From contig JAHRAZ010000103.1 in assembly GCA_020027475.1 (NCBI GenBank), positions 47,962-111,961 of the forward strand: 64,000 nt of DNA. Direction: 5' to 3'. Below the pieces are notes generated by a model. It worked only from the letters and a program-made list of their open reading frames with translations. It had not been told where the DNA came from and did not search any database. This document shows, in pieces, positions 53,724-62,106 of this stretch. The translations under genes and the position numbers were made by a program. Position 1 is the stretch's first letter. Each line of letters opens with the position of its first letter. Source of the DNA: Microthrixaceae bacterium (GTDB lineage Bacteria; Actinomycetota; Acidimicrobiia; Acidimicrobiales; Microtrichaceae).

Positions 53724-55139
53724 ATGAACCAAAGGTGGATCGCGGCCCTGACCGCACTGATGTTGGTTGCCGGGGCCTGCTCGGCCAAAGGTGATGCTGC
53801 CGATGAGGTCAGCGACACCGAGCCTGCGCCGGCCGGTTCCAGCGTCGATGCCGATGTGGGTTCATTCGGCGACATTGAGTCCCCATGTGGCGAGGGCGAC
53901 CTGGTTGTCGACGTTGACGAGGGCCACACGGCTGACACCCTCCGAATCGGGGTGCCCAACGACCGCAGCTCGGACATCCGACCGGGACTCAACAAGGAGA
54001 TCTGGGACGCCTCGAACGCGTTCGTGCAGTGGTGCAACGACCAAGGTGGCATCGGCGGGCTGCCGATCGAGATCATCGACCTCGATGCGGCCCTTCTGGA
54101 GATCGAGTCTGCGATGACCAGATCATGTGCCGAAGCGTTCATGATGGTCGGCGGAGGTTGGGTACAGGACAACCTCATCTTCAGCGGAAAACCCGAATCT
54201 GACTTCCACCTGTGCGGCATGGCCGACATTCCGGCCATATCGGTGACTCCACAAAAAGGTGAGTCGAACGGCTCGATCCAACCTCTCCCCCACGTCTCCG
54301 ACGCCACGCCCAACGGTTGGGTCGAGACAATGCTCGAACTCGAGCCCGAGAAGGCGAAGACCGCCGTCGAGGTATGGGGAGACATACCGGCCATGGATTC
54401 GATCAAGGATGAGGACATCGCCGCACTCGAGAGCAAGGGCGTCGACGTCAGGGGTGTCCTGAATTATCCCATCACCGGACTCACCGACTGGACTCCCCTG
54501 GCGCAACAGGTGATCGACACCGGTGCCGGAACCTTGAGCTTCCTGGGTGAGCCGACCAACCTCGGCTCCCTGCTTCTGGCCCTGCGTAATCAGGGTTGGG
54601 ATGGAATACCGGTTCTGACCACCAACATGTATGACCAGACGGTCATCGAAGTCGCCGGAGCGGAGAACGCTGAAGGAATGATCGTTCGCACCGCATTTCA
54701 CCCGTTCGAGGAGGCTGACCAGTGGCCGGCAATCGAGCAATTCACCGAGATCCTGAATACCTACGTCCCTGATGGGAAACAGGCGCTACTTGGGATGCAC
54801 AGTTTCTCCGCCTGGCTTCTCTTCGCCGAGGCTGCCAATGCGTGTGGGGAAGCCAACGACTCGGTTCTGACCAGAAACTGCATTCTGGAGGCCGCAGCCG
54901 AAGTGGACGACTGGACCGCTGGTGGACTCCATGCACCGGTCGATCCCGGGCCCCGAGGCGGGACACCGGGAACCTGCCTGACACTTCTGGTAGTGAACTC
55001 CGAGGGTGGATTCGAGCGCCTTGATCCGAAAATCGGCAGCGATGAGGACAGCGGTTCCGGATTCCGCTGCAACGGCGAACTGGTGGAGGTCCCGGGTGCC
55101 GCCGACCTCGGAGTTGTTGATCCCGATCGACCGATCTGA
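53724..55139 (+). CDS. Substrate-binding lipoprotein, paralogue 3
   Basis: The third paralogue (471 residues). Signal and lipid cysteine are in MLVAGACSAKGD. It has the same order of motifs as its neighbour, RPGLNKEIWDASNAFVQWCN, FHLCGMADIPA and TALHPFEEAD-like HPFEEADQWPAIEQF, the eight conserved cysteines, and the end LGVVDPDRPI. The high identity to paralogue 2 points to a local duplication followed by divergence. Ligand specificity probably differs. ACTGGGGAGTCGGA before the ATG contains a ribosome site. Confidence 0.87.
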   Translation: MNQRWIAALTALMLVAGACSAKGDAADEVSDTEPAPAGSSVDADVGSFGDIESPCGEGDLVVDVDEGHTADTLRIGVPNDRSSDIRPGLNKEIWDASNAFVQWCNDQGGIGGLPIEIIDLDAALLEIESAMTRSCAEAFMMVGGGWVQDNLIFSGKPESDFHLCGMADIPAISVTPQKGESNGSIQPLPHVSDATPNGWVETMLELEPEKAKTAVEVWGDIPAMDSIKDEDIAALESKGVDVRGVLNYPITGLTDWTPLAQQVIDTGAGTLSFLGEPTNLGSLLLALRNQGWDGIPVLTTNMYDQTVIEVAGAENAEGMIVRTAFHPFEEADQWPAIEQFTEILNTYVPDGKQALLGMHSFSAWLLFAEAANACGEANDSVLTRNCILEAAAEVDDWTAGGLHAPVDPGPRGGTPGTCLTLLVVNSEGGFERLDPKIGSDEDSGSGFRCNGELVEVPGAADLGVVDPDRPI

Positions 55140-55244
55140 GTTCAGCGGATACTTCAGGCGATACCGAACCCACAGACGCTACTGGGCCCGCAGCACCGCG
55201 ACTTCAGCGGATTGCGAGCCCGGGAAATGCCGGATCGGGAGGAT

Positions 55245-56111
55245 TCATGGAATACGAACCGGCTCGCGTGCCACAAGGGCCCTCGGAAGGTCATTGAGGT
55301 CCGGAGCTACCACCACTTCGCCGAACAACGGTTCGGCGATGGCCTGCACAGCCGGTGCCTGTTCTGGTGACAATTCACACACGAGTACTCCTGAATCATT
55401 GAGCCATTCAGGGGCACACTCGATGATTGTCCGCACGTCATCCAATCCATCGGAGCCGGCATACAGAGCCCGCCCCGGTTCATGATCGGAAACCTCCGGC
55501 GGCAGGGCCGCACCAAGTGCGACGTAAGGCGGATTGGAGATCACCAGATCCACTTGACCCTTGAGACTCTCCGGCAGAGGCGAGAACCAGGAACCTTCGC
55601 TCAACGTCACCCTGGAGGCAGCTCGACCAAGGCCCGCAGCATTGGCCCGTGCAACGGCCAGGGCGTCGGCACTCGAATCCGTGGCAAAGACGCGCGTCCT
55701 CACTCTCTCGAGAGCGACTGACAGCCCGATTGCACCTGAGCCGGTGCCCAGATCGATCACCGTGGTCTCCCGTTCACGGCCACCAATTCGGTCAAGTTCA
55801 TCCAGGGCGATCCCGGTGACAGTTTCCGTTTCGGGCCGGGGAATCAGAACCCGATCATCCACCATCAGGTCCAGCTCGCGAAAGCCCCAGTGACCGAGGA
55901 CATACTGCAACGGTTCCCCGGCTTCCCGACGCGAGAGCATCCGGTCGAGCCGCGCCATTCCACCTTCGGTAACCTCGTCTTCGAGCACAAGAGGCAGTTC
56001 GGGCCCCTCGGCTCCACTTGCCTCGGAGATGATCCAGTTCGCCTCGTGCGGTGTCCCAAGCCTTTCCAGCCGCTGCTCTGTCTCGGCGAGCAACTTCCGC
56101 CAAGTGACCAT
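55245..56111 (-). CDS. prmC: Release factor glutamine methyltransferase PrmC
   Basis: PrmC methylates the GGQ glutamine of release factors using SAM. The SAM loop is VIDLGTGSGAIGLSVA and the substrate motif NPPYVALG. A helical N-terminal domain (LGHWGFRELDLMVDDRVLIPRPETE) is typical. At 288 residues it is full length. Its ATG shares one base with the prfA stop (TGATG), so enzyme and substrate are coupled in translation. Confidence 0.96.
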   Translation of the reverse strand: MVTWRKLLAETEQRLERLGTPHEANWIISEASGAEGPELPLVLEDEVTEGGMARLDRMLSRREAGEPLQYVLGHWGFRELDLMVDDRVLIPRPETETVTGIALDELDRIGGRERETTVIDLGTGSGAIGLSVALERVRTRVFATDSSADALAVARANAAGLGRAASRVTLSEGSWFSPLPESLKGQVDLVISNPPYVALGAALPPEVSDHEPGRALYAGSDGLDDVRTIIECAPEWLNDSGVLVCELSPEQAPAVQAIAEPLFGEVVVAPDLNDLPRALVAREPVRIP

Positions 56112-57187
56112 CAGTCGGTTTGTTCCGAGAGCAGTCGGGCTCGCTCATCGGTCACCAGAGCATCGCTGATCTCTCCAAGAGCACCGGCCAGTACGCGGTC
56201 AAGGTTGTAGGTGGTGAGACCAATTCGATGGTCGGTGACCCGGTTCTCCTTGAAGTTGTAGGTACGGATCTTCTCGCCACGGCCACCACCGCCGATCTGT
56301 TCACGTTTGGCTTGGCCGGCTTCAACCGCAGCGCGCTCCTGCTCGGCTTTCAGCAGTCGCGACCGCAAGACGGCCATCGCCTTGGCCTTGTTCTGAAGTT
56401 GGGATTTCTGGTCCTGCATCGACACCACCAAACCCGTGGGATTGTGAGTGATGCGAACTGCAGAGTCAGTGGTGTTCACAGACTGTCCTCCGGGGCCCGA
56501 GGACCGGTAGACATCCACGGTGAGATCATTGGGATCGATCTCGAGATCCACCTCCTCGGCCTCCGGCAAGACCGCAACGGTGGCAGATGAGGTGTGAATT
56601 CGACCCTGTGATTCGGTGGTCGGTACCCGCTGGACGCGGTGAGGGCCGGCTTCGAACTTCAACCGACTCCAGATGTCATCGCCCGAAATCCGCAGGGTTG
56701 CCTCTGTGAAACCACCGAGGTCGGATACCGAGGTGGACAACAGTTCACATTTCCAGCCCATCGACGACGCCCACGTCCGATACATCTCGGTGAGGTCGGC
56801 AGCCCAGAGGTTGGCCTCCTCACCACCTTCGGCACCCCGGATCTCCACAATCACGTTTCGATTTTCATTGGGATCCTTGGGGAGGAGCAGAACCTTGATC
56901 TCTTCGGACAGCTCTGCCGCTCGTAGTTGGGCCGAATCGAGATCAGCCTGCAACTCGGCACGATCAGTGGCGCCGGAACCCTCGATGAGTTCCTCGGCAG
57001 CCGCAATGTCTCCCTCGGCGTCATCCAGCGAACGTGCCGCGACAACCACCGGTTCAAGCTCTTTGTATCGGCGGGTTATGTCGACATATCGGTTGCGGTC
57101 TGCAACAACGCCAGGATCCGCCATCTGCGCTTCACAGTTGCGGTATTCCTGCTCCAGCGCTGCCAGCCGTCCACTCAGATCTCCCAT
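56111..57187 (-). CDS. prfA: Peptide chain release factor 1
   Basis: RF1 ends translation at UAA and UAG. GGQ is at residues 233-235 in SSGPGGQSVNTTDS. The codon-reading tripeptide is PTT (189-191) in RVPTTESQG, the P-x-T form of RF1 rather than the SPF of RF2. Length 358 is normal. It is preceded by the unknown gene at 57191 with a 3-base gap and followed by prmC. Confidence 0.97.
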   Translation of the reverse strand: MGDLSGRLAALEQEYRNCEAQMADPGVVADRNRYVDITRRYKELEPVVVAARSLDDAEGDIAAAEELIEGSGATDRAELQADLDSAQLRAAELSEEIKVLLLPKDPNENRNVIVEIRGAEGGEEANLWAADLTEMYRTWASSMGWKCELLSTSVSDLGGFTEATLRISGDDIWSRLKFEAGPHRVQRVPTTESQGRIHTSSATVAVLPEAEEVDLEIDPNDLTVDVYRSSGPGGQSVNTTDSAVRITHNPTGLVVSMQDQKSQLQNKAKAMAVLRSRLLKAEQERAAVEAGQAKREQIGGGGRGEKIRTYNFKENRVTDHRIGLTTYNLDRVLAGALGEISDALVTDERARLLSEQTD

Positions 57188-57190
57188 TGC

Positions 57191-58132
57191 TCAGGTCCAC
57201 TCCGGGTCGATCTCGATCAGCTCTGCCGGTTTCACCAAGGTGTCCACCAACTGGCGGATCGGAGCCAGTGCGTCGCCCGCAGGCAACACGAACCGGAGTT
57301 TGCACTCTCGGGCGTACAACTCGCGGGTGTCGGCACCAATCGGCACCAGGGAAAGATCCACTCCGGCACCGAATACCACAAGGACCTCCGAACCGTCGGC
57401 ATCCGTTCCTGCAGCCGCGGCAGGGTAGGCGTCTCGCACATTGTCGGCAGGGTTGGTGGTCTGGACTGCATGCAACTCCGAGGCCCCGACGCGGGCCGGG
57501 TCGCCGATGGCCGTGGAGCGAAGCCAGCGGGGCCGTGCAAGCAGCGAAAGAGCATGGGTGCCCGCACCGGAGAATCGGTGGCGGCCGACGATCGTGGTCG
57601 CCCGTTCGAGAGCATCGGAAGGTGATTCACCTTGATGCATCACAGCGGCAGCGTCGCGATCGAATCGGCCGACTCCAGCCTCTATGTGGAGCTCACCATC
57701 ACCTCCGGATTCTTGGGGCCAGCGAACGATTCTGGCAACTTCCAGACCGAGGACCTCACCCCGCCAGGAGCCATCCTCCAACACAATTTCGAGACCATGG
57801 GATTCGAGCTGGGCAAGTAGGTCCTCAGCGTCATCCGGTCTTGGTGGCACCACTGGCAGCGGCATTTGCTCCGGTGGTTCCGAACCGGCACGGGCCCATC
57901 TGATCTCGATGTCGAAATCGAAGTATGAAGCCAGACGCGCTACAACGTCAGCGTCTGAATCACAGAAGAGTGTGAGTGTTGCCGCAGCGTTGCGTTGCGC
58001 CCAGATCAGGGCCCCGGCGAGAACGGCGGGGGAACCGGAATCAGAGAGAACATATGCAGCGCTGCCGTCGAGGGCCGCTGCTCCGACACCCAGGGAATCA
58101 ACAACGGCCGAGCTGCCGTTGAGGTCCTTCAT
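57191..58132 (-). CDS. Conserved-looking protein of unknown function between rpmE and prfA
   Basis: I do not recognise this 313-residue protein. It has two alpha/beta-like halves: residues 20-110 (AALIWAQRNAAATLTLFCDSD) and 150-300 with LVVFGAGVDLSLVPIGADT. No membrane helix or signal is present. Its place between rpmE and prfA suggests a translation-linked or co-regulated housekeeping role. The frame stays open 17 codons above the ATG as [17 protein letters not shown], back to a CTG that overlaps the rpmE stop as CTGA (58183). That CTG could be the real start. Confidence 0.65.
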   Translation of the reverse strand: MKDLNGSSAVVDSLGVGAAALDGSAAYVLSDSGSPAVLAGALIWAQRNAAATLTLFCDSDADVVARLASYFDFDIEIRWARAGSEPPEQMPLPVVPPRPDDAEDLLAQLESHGLEIVLEDGSWRGEVLGLEVARIVRWPQESGGDGELHIEAGVGRFDRDAAAVMHQGESPSDALERATTIVGRHRFSGAGTHALSLLARPRWLRSTAIGDPARVGASELHAVQTTNPADNVRDAYPAAAAGTDADGSEVLVVFGAGVDLSLVPIGADTRELYARECKLRFVLPAGDALAPIRQLVDTLVKPAELIEIDPEWT

Positions 58133-58179
58133 CAGCGCGGCAAGCTTGACCTTCTGGAGGTCAGCGCGCTGGTCGTCCT

Positions 58180-58497
58180 TCAGCTGTCGTCTCCGGATTC
58201 TTCGGAATCCGTGTCGGCAGCCTCGGCCTCGGCCGTGGCTCCGCCCTTGCGCTTGCGGTTCCCGTAGCGACGCTCGAAGCGCTCCACACGGCCGGCGGTA
58301 TCCACGATCTTCATCTGACCAGTGAAGAACGGGTGGGTGAAGGCGGAGATTTCCACCTTGGCCAACGGGTACTCATTGCCGTCTTCCCACTTGATGGTTT
58401 CTGAGGTCTGGATCGTGGAGCGGGTGATGATCTTGTCACCTGACGACGTGTCCTGGAAGACGACATATTGGTAGTCGGGATGGATTCCGGATTTCAT
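58180..58497 (-). CDS. rpmE: Ribosomal protein bL31, zinc-free (type B-like) form
   Basis: [16 protein letters not shown] and [29 protein letters not shown] identify bL31. The CxxC zinc ligands of the zinc-binding form are absent. About 20 acidic residues follow the normal end ([17 protein letters not shown]), making 105 residues instead of about 85. AGGAGAG precedes the ATG. A promoter candidate lies about 75 bases upstream. Zinc-free L31 is often made under zinc shortage, but no Zur box is visible, and as the only rpmE here it may be the standard form. Confidence 0.93.
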   Translation of the reverse strand: MKSGIHPDYQYVVFQDTSSGDKIITRSTIQTSETIKWEDGNEYPLAKVEISAFTHPFFTGQMKIVDTAGRVERFERRYGNRKRKGGATAEAEAADTDSEESGDDS

Positions 58498-58572
58498 GAA
58501 ACTCTCCTGGGGGCCGGCCCGTTCGTTCTCCCGGTTTCCGTCCGGAAGCGGAGCCCAATGGTGCGACGTTGA

Positions 58573-58602
58573 ATTCTAGCAGCAGGAGCCATGGCTGACT
58601 AA
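58573..58602 (-). promoter_or_regulatory. Promoter candidate for rpmE
   Basis: On the minus strand TTAGTC (58602-58597) and TAGAAT (58578-58573) are spaced by 18 bases, in the gap between rho and rpmE. They would start a transcript about 65-70 bases before the rpmE ATG. The match is moderate. Confidence 0.4.
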
Positions 58603-58618
58603 GCCGCTGAACCGGAAC

Positions 58619-58656
58619 TCAGCCGGATCCTGACGAGTCAGCCGGATACTGACGGC
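58619..58656. repeat. 19-bp tandem duplication of the rho 3' end
   Basis: Units 58619-58637 and 58638-58656 agree at 16 of 19 bases. The second contains the last codons and stop of rho, so the end of the gene including its stop was copied into the downstream gap. Confidence 0.8.
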
Positions 58657-60545
58657 GTCTTGGCAATCTCGGCCAGGAACTCATCGTTGCTCGGGAAGGT
58701 CTTCATGCGGTCGATCAGAAGTTCAAGTCCCGCACCGGCACTGCCTTCGGCGGCGAGTCCGGACAGAACACGCCGGAGCTTCCAGACCTGCTGGAGCTGA
58801 GTCTTCTCGAAGAGCAGTTCCTCGTGCCGCGTGGAGGATGCATCCACGTCGATTGCGGGATATATGCGCTTTTCGGAAGCCTTGCGGTCGAGTCGGAGTT
58901 CCATGTTGCCCGTACCCTTGAACTCCTCGAAGATCACCTCATCCATCTTGGAGCCCGTTTCAACCAGCGCGGTGGCCAGAATGGTGAGCGAGCCACCCTC
59001 TTCCACGTTTCTGGCTGCACCAAAAAAGCGTTTGGGTGGATACAGGGCCCCGGTGTCGATACCACCGGACATGATTCGGCCGGTGGCCGGCGCCGCCAGG
59101 TTGTAGGCGCGGGAGAGTCTGGTGATTCCATCGAGGACAACGACAACATCGGTGCCGGCCTCCACCAGTCGTTTTGCCCGTTCGATGGCCAGTTCTGCCA
59201 CTTGGGTGTGTTCGTCCGAAGGTCGGTCGAAAGTCGAAGCAATCACCTCCCCGGACACCGAACGGCGCATGTCGGTGACCTCCTCAGGCCGCTCATCCAC
59301 CAGCAGGACCATCAGATGAACATCAGGGTTGTTTGCTTCGATTGACTGGGCAATGGTCTTGAGCACCGTCGTCTTGCCGGCCTTGGGCGGCGAAACAATC
59401 AGTCCGCGCTGACCCTTGCCGATCGGAGCAATCAAATCGATGATCCGGGAGGTCATGTCGAGGGGCTTCTCCGTCCGCTCTAGGCGCAGCTGGGAATCCG
59501 GAAACAGAGGTGTCAGATCTTCGAAGCGGGGACGCTTCTTCTGAGACTCCGGATCCTGACCGTTGACCTTGTCAACGCTGATCAGTGCAGGATTCTTTTC
59601 CTGCTTGTTGGCGGGCCGATAGGCACCTTCGAGATGGTCACCCTTGCGAAGACCCTGCTGCCGCACGAACTTCACAGGGACGTAGACGTCGTCTGTGCTG
59701 GGAAGGAAGCCCTTCACGCGCAGGAAGCCGTAGCCCTCATCGCGCAGGTCCAGCAAACCGCTGACCGGAGCCGGATCGCCGTCCCACTGAACCTCTGGTT
59801 CGTTTGATTCCTGACGATCCCGCCCGCGACCACGCCGACGGCGCCGCCGGTTGCCCGGTTCGCCCTGATCCTGCTGTTGGTTCTTGCCCTGTTGTTGGTT
59901 CCGCTGTTGCTGATTTCCCTGCTGTTGGTTGCCGCCCTTGTTCCTGTTTCGATTCTGGTTCGGGTTCTGGTTCTGGTTCTGGTTGCCGCCACCCTGATCG
60001 CGACCGCCCCGGTTGCCACCACCCTGATCGCGACCGCCCTGATCGCGACCGCCCTGATTGCCGCCACCGCTGTCACCTGCCTTCCTTTCTCCGTCGGCAG
60101 ACCCGGCGTGTGAGTCAGATCTCGGGGACTTGACCGGATCGGAGGACTTGTCCGTGGTCGATCCGCTCCGGTCGGCGGTGTCTGCGGAGTCGGACTTGGC
60201 CACGGAGGACTCACCTTCGGAAGCTCCATTCTCGCCGAGTGAGTTCTTCGCTGCGACGGCTCCATCCTCCTTCGGCTTCGCAAGCTCCCCGGCGCCACCG
60301 GAGGGTGCTGGAGAGTCGCCACCGGCGAAGTCTGCGCCATTGGAGGACGAGCCCACTGGACCGCCCGCTCCCGCGGAGCGGCCGGCGACAGGCTTCGCAC
60401 CGCCGCGGTTACCCGACAGCTCCATGATCATCTGGACCATGTCGGCCTTCTTTGTGCGACTGGTGGTCTTGCCACCAAGCGCTTCAGCAATTGTTGCGAG
60501 CTCAGCGCGGTCTTTGCGCTGGAGGCTCTGCGAGTCAACACTCAC
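58638..60545 (-). CDS. rho: Transcription termination factor Rho with Q/N/G/R-rich insert
   Basis: Rho is a hexameric RNA helicase that ends transcription. The N-terminal domain ([16 protein letters not shown]) is followed by a low-complexity region to about residue 250. Residues 158-228 consist largely of Gly, Asn, Gln, Arg and Asp, ending in an [10 protein letters not shown] block. The cold-shock-like RNA-binding domain ([11 protein letters not shown]) and ATPase follow. Walker A is SPPKAGKTT (about 385-393), and [10 protein letters not shown] and the Q/R-loops are intact. GTG 60545 (MSVDSQSLQ) is the start; the longer frame to 60779 runs into thrC. 635 residues, against 419 in E. coli. Confidence 0.95.
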   Translation of the reverse strand: MSVDSQSLQRKDRAELATIAEALGGKTTSRTKKADMVQMIMELSGNRGGAKPVAGRSAGAGGPVGSSSNGADFAGGDSPAPSGGAGELAKPKEDGAVAAKNSLGENGASEGESSVAKSDSADTADRSGSTTDKSSDPVKSPRSDSHAGSADGERKAGDSGGGNQGGRDQGGRDQGGGNRGGRDQGGGNQNQNQNPNQNRNRNKGGNQQQGNQQQRNQQQGKNQQQDQGEPGNRRRRRRGRGRDRQESNEPEVQWDGDPAPVSGLLDLRDEGYGFLRVKGFLPSTDDVYVPVKFVRQQGLRKGDHLEGAYRPANKQEKNPALISVDKVNGQDPESQKKRPRFEDLTPLFPDSQLRLERTEKPLDMTSRIIDLIAPIGKGQRGLIVSPPKAGKTTVLKTIAQSIEANNPDVHLMVLLVDERPEEVTDMRRSVSGEVIASTFDRPSDEHTQVAELAIERAKRLVEAGTDVVVVLDGITRLSRAYNLAAPATGRIMSGGIDTGALYPPKRFFGAARNVEEGGSLTILATALVETGSKMDEVIFEEFKGTGNMELRLDRKASEKRIYPAIDVDASSTRHEELLFEKTQLQQVWKLRRVLSGLAAEGSAGAGLELLIDRMKTFPSNDEFLAEIAKTPSVSG

Positions 60546-60706
60546 GTGATGTCCCCATTTCTTGGGAAAGGGGAAACCCGGCGGGTTTCCCACGAAGACG
60601 CCGTCAGCTCGAAAATTCTTCGAGACGGTCCGGACATACGGGAAGGCAAACGAGAAGAGATTTTTGTCGTTCTCGCCCGGCCCCCGCCGGAGACGACAAC
60701 ACCACT
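60546..60706 (-). promoter_or_regulatory. Structured leader upstream of rho
   Basis: The 161 bases between thrC and rho hold several inverted repeats. A strong stem spans 60664-60699 (arms TTGTCGT/ACGACAA plus inner GC pairs). An alternative stem 60651-60675 (CGAGAA/TTCTCG) shares bases with it, so both cannot form. Others are 60608-60624 (CTCGAA/TTCGAG) and a perfect 10-bp-arm palindrome at 60571-60591, 26 bases before the GTG. The layout suggests attenuation or autoregulation of rho. Confidence 0.5.
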
Positions 60707-62104
60707 CTATTCGCCGGACACATCCGCGGCAAACACCCTCCGGACGAATTTCTCGACCTCGGCCAGATCGTCGCTGCAATGATCGAAGCGTTCGGGGCGC
60801 TCCAGGAGATCCGAGAGGTGTGGCGGAAGCGGTGGCCTGACCCCGGTCGAGGAAAACACGGCATCCGGAAACTTCGCCGGGTGTGCCGTGGAAAGGCAGA
60901 CCAAAGGGCTACTTGGTGAGCCGATTCTCCTGGCCACTCCGACTCCCACCGCCGTGTGCGGATCGAGCAGAATGTCGTGTTCCTCGTGTACAGATTGAAT
61001 GACCTCGCATACGCCGGCATCGTCGAGGCGGTCCGCGCCGAACTCGGCCTTCAGAAGTTCAAGTGTGTCCGCAGGAATACTCACGGTTCCGTCTGATCGG
61101 AATTGGTCGAGAAGCGTCGCCACTGCGGCACCATCGCGGCCCATCACCTCAAACAGCAGACGTTCGAGATTTGAGGAAATCTGGATGTCCATGGATGGAC
61201 TGGTGGTGGGGACAACTTCACGGATCTCCATTGTCCCGGTGGCAAAGAAGCGAGTCAGAATGTCGTTGCGATTCGTGGCAACAATCAAACGATCCACGGG
61301 AAGGCCCATTTTCTTGGCTACCCACCCGGCCAGGATGTTGCCGAAGTTGCCCGTGGGTACGCAGAAACTCACCGGGGATCCGTCAGGTGACACTTGCAGG
61401 TGGGACCAGACGTAGTAGACGATCTGGGCCATCACGCGACCCCAGTTGATCGAGTTGACCGCGCTCAGATGTACTTCGTTGCGGAAGGCTTCGTCAGCGA
61501 ACGCCGCCTTCACCAGATCCTGACAGTCGTCGAAGGTTCCCTCCAGCGCCACGGCGTGACAGTTCGCCTCGCTGATCGTGGTCATCTGCCGACGCTGAAC
61601 ATCCGAAACCCGACCATCGGGAAACAAGATCACACAGCTCGCCCGCGGGAGCCCGCGGAAGGCTTCCATGGCCGCTGAGCCGGTGTCTCCCGAAGTTGCT
61701 CCGAGTATCGTCACCCGACCGTCGCGCTCGGAGAGAACGTGTTCGAACAGTCGACCCACCAACTGGAGGGCGACATCCTTGAATGCGAGAGTCGGGCCGT
61801 GGAACAGCTCGAGCACCTTCAGGTGGCCAAGGTCAACCACCGGGCAGACTTCGGGCAAATCGAACACGGCGTATGACTCTTCGACGATCTGAGTGAAGTC
61901 CTCCCTGGACAGATCCCCCTCGACGAAAGGCCACATCACCTCTGTCGCGACCTCTGAATACGAACGGCCCCGCAAGGATTCCAGCGGAGGAAGATCGGGA
62001 TAGGTCTCCGGAAGGTAGAGACCACCGTCGCTGGCGAGGCCGGCCAACAATGTGTCGGCGAACCCGAGAGCAGGGGCGGTCCCTCTCGTGGAGATGTACC
62101 GCAT
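60707..62104 (-). CDS. thrC: Threonine synthase
   Basis: PLP enzyme that converts O-phosphohomoserine to threonine. The PLP lysine is in GPTLAFKDVALQ, and GATSGDTGSAAMEAF is the phosphate-binding loop. RGTAPALGFADTLLAGLASDGGLYLP is the N-terminal family signature. Length 465 fits the class of long threonine synthases (E. coli/yeast type). The ATG lies 2 bases after the hom stop, so the two threonine genes form an operon upstream of rho. Confidence 0.96.
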   Translation of the reverse strand: MRYISTRGTAPALGFADTLLAGLASDGGLYLPETYPDLPPLESLRGRSYSEVATEVMWPFVEGDLSREDFTQIVEESYAVFDLPEVCPVVDLGHLKVLELFHGPTLAFKDVALQLVGRLFEHVLSERDGRVTILGATSGDTGSAAMEAFRGLPRASCVILFPDGRVSDVQRRQMTTISEANCHAVALEGTFDDCQDLVKAAFADEAFRNEVHLSAVNSINWGRVMAQIVYYVWSHLQVSPDGSPVSFCVPTGNFGNILAGWVAKKMGLPVDRLIVATNRNDILTRFFATGTMEIREVVPTTSPSMDIQISSNLERLLFEVMGRDGAAVATLLDQFRSDGTVSIPADTLELLKAEFGADRLDDAGVCEVIQSVHEEHDILLDPHTAVGVGVARRIGSPSSPLVCLSTAHPAKFPDAVFSSTGVRPPLPPHLSDLLERPERFDHCSDDLAEVEKFVRRVFAADVSGE

Positions 62105-62106
62105 GA

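Noticed and set aside
60664..60699. Intrinsic terminator after thrC
   Set aside because: The stem is strong, but in the direction of transcription it is followed by A residues, not T residues.
60546..60779. N-terminal extension of Rho
   Set aside because: The frame overlaps the thrC 3' end, runs through the leader hairpins, and lacks Rho similarity; MSVDSQSLQ at 60545 is a normal Rho N-terminus.
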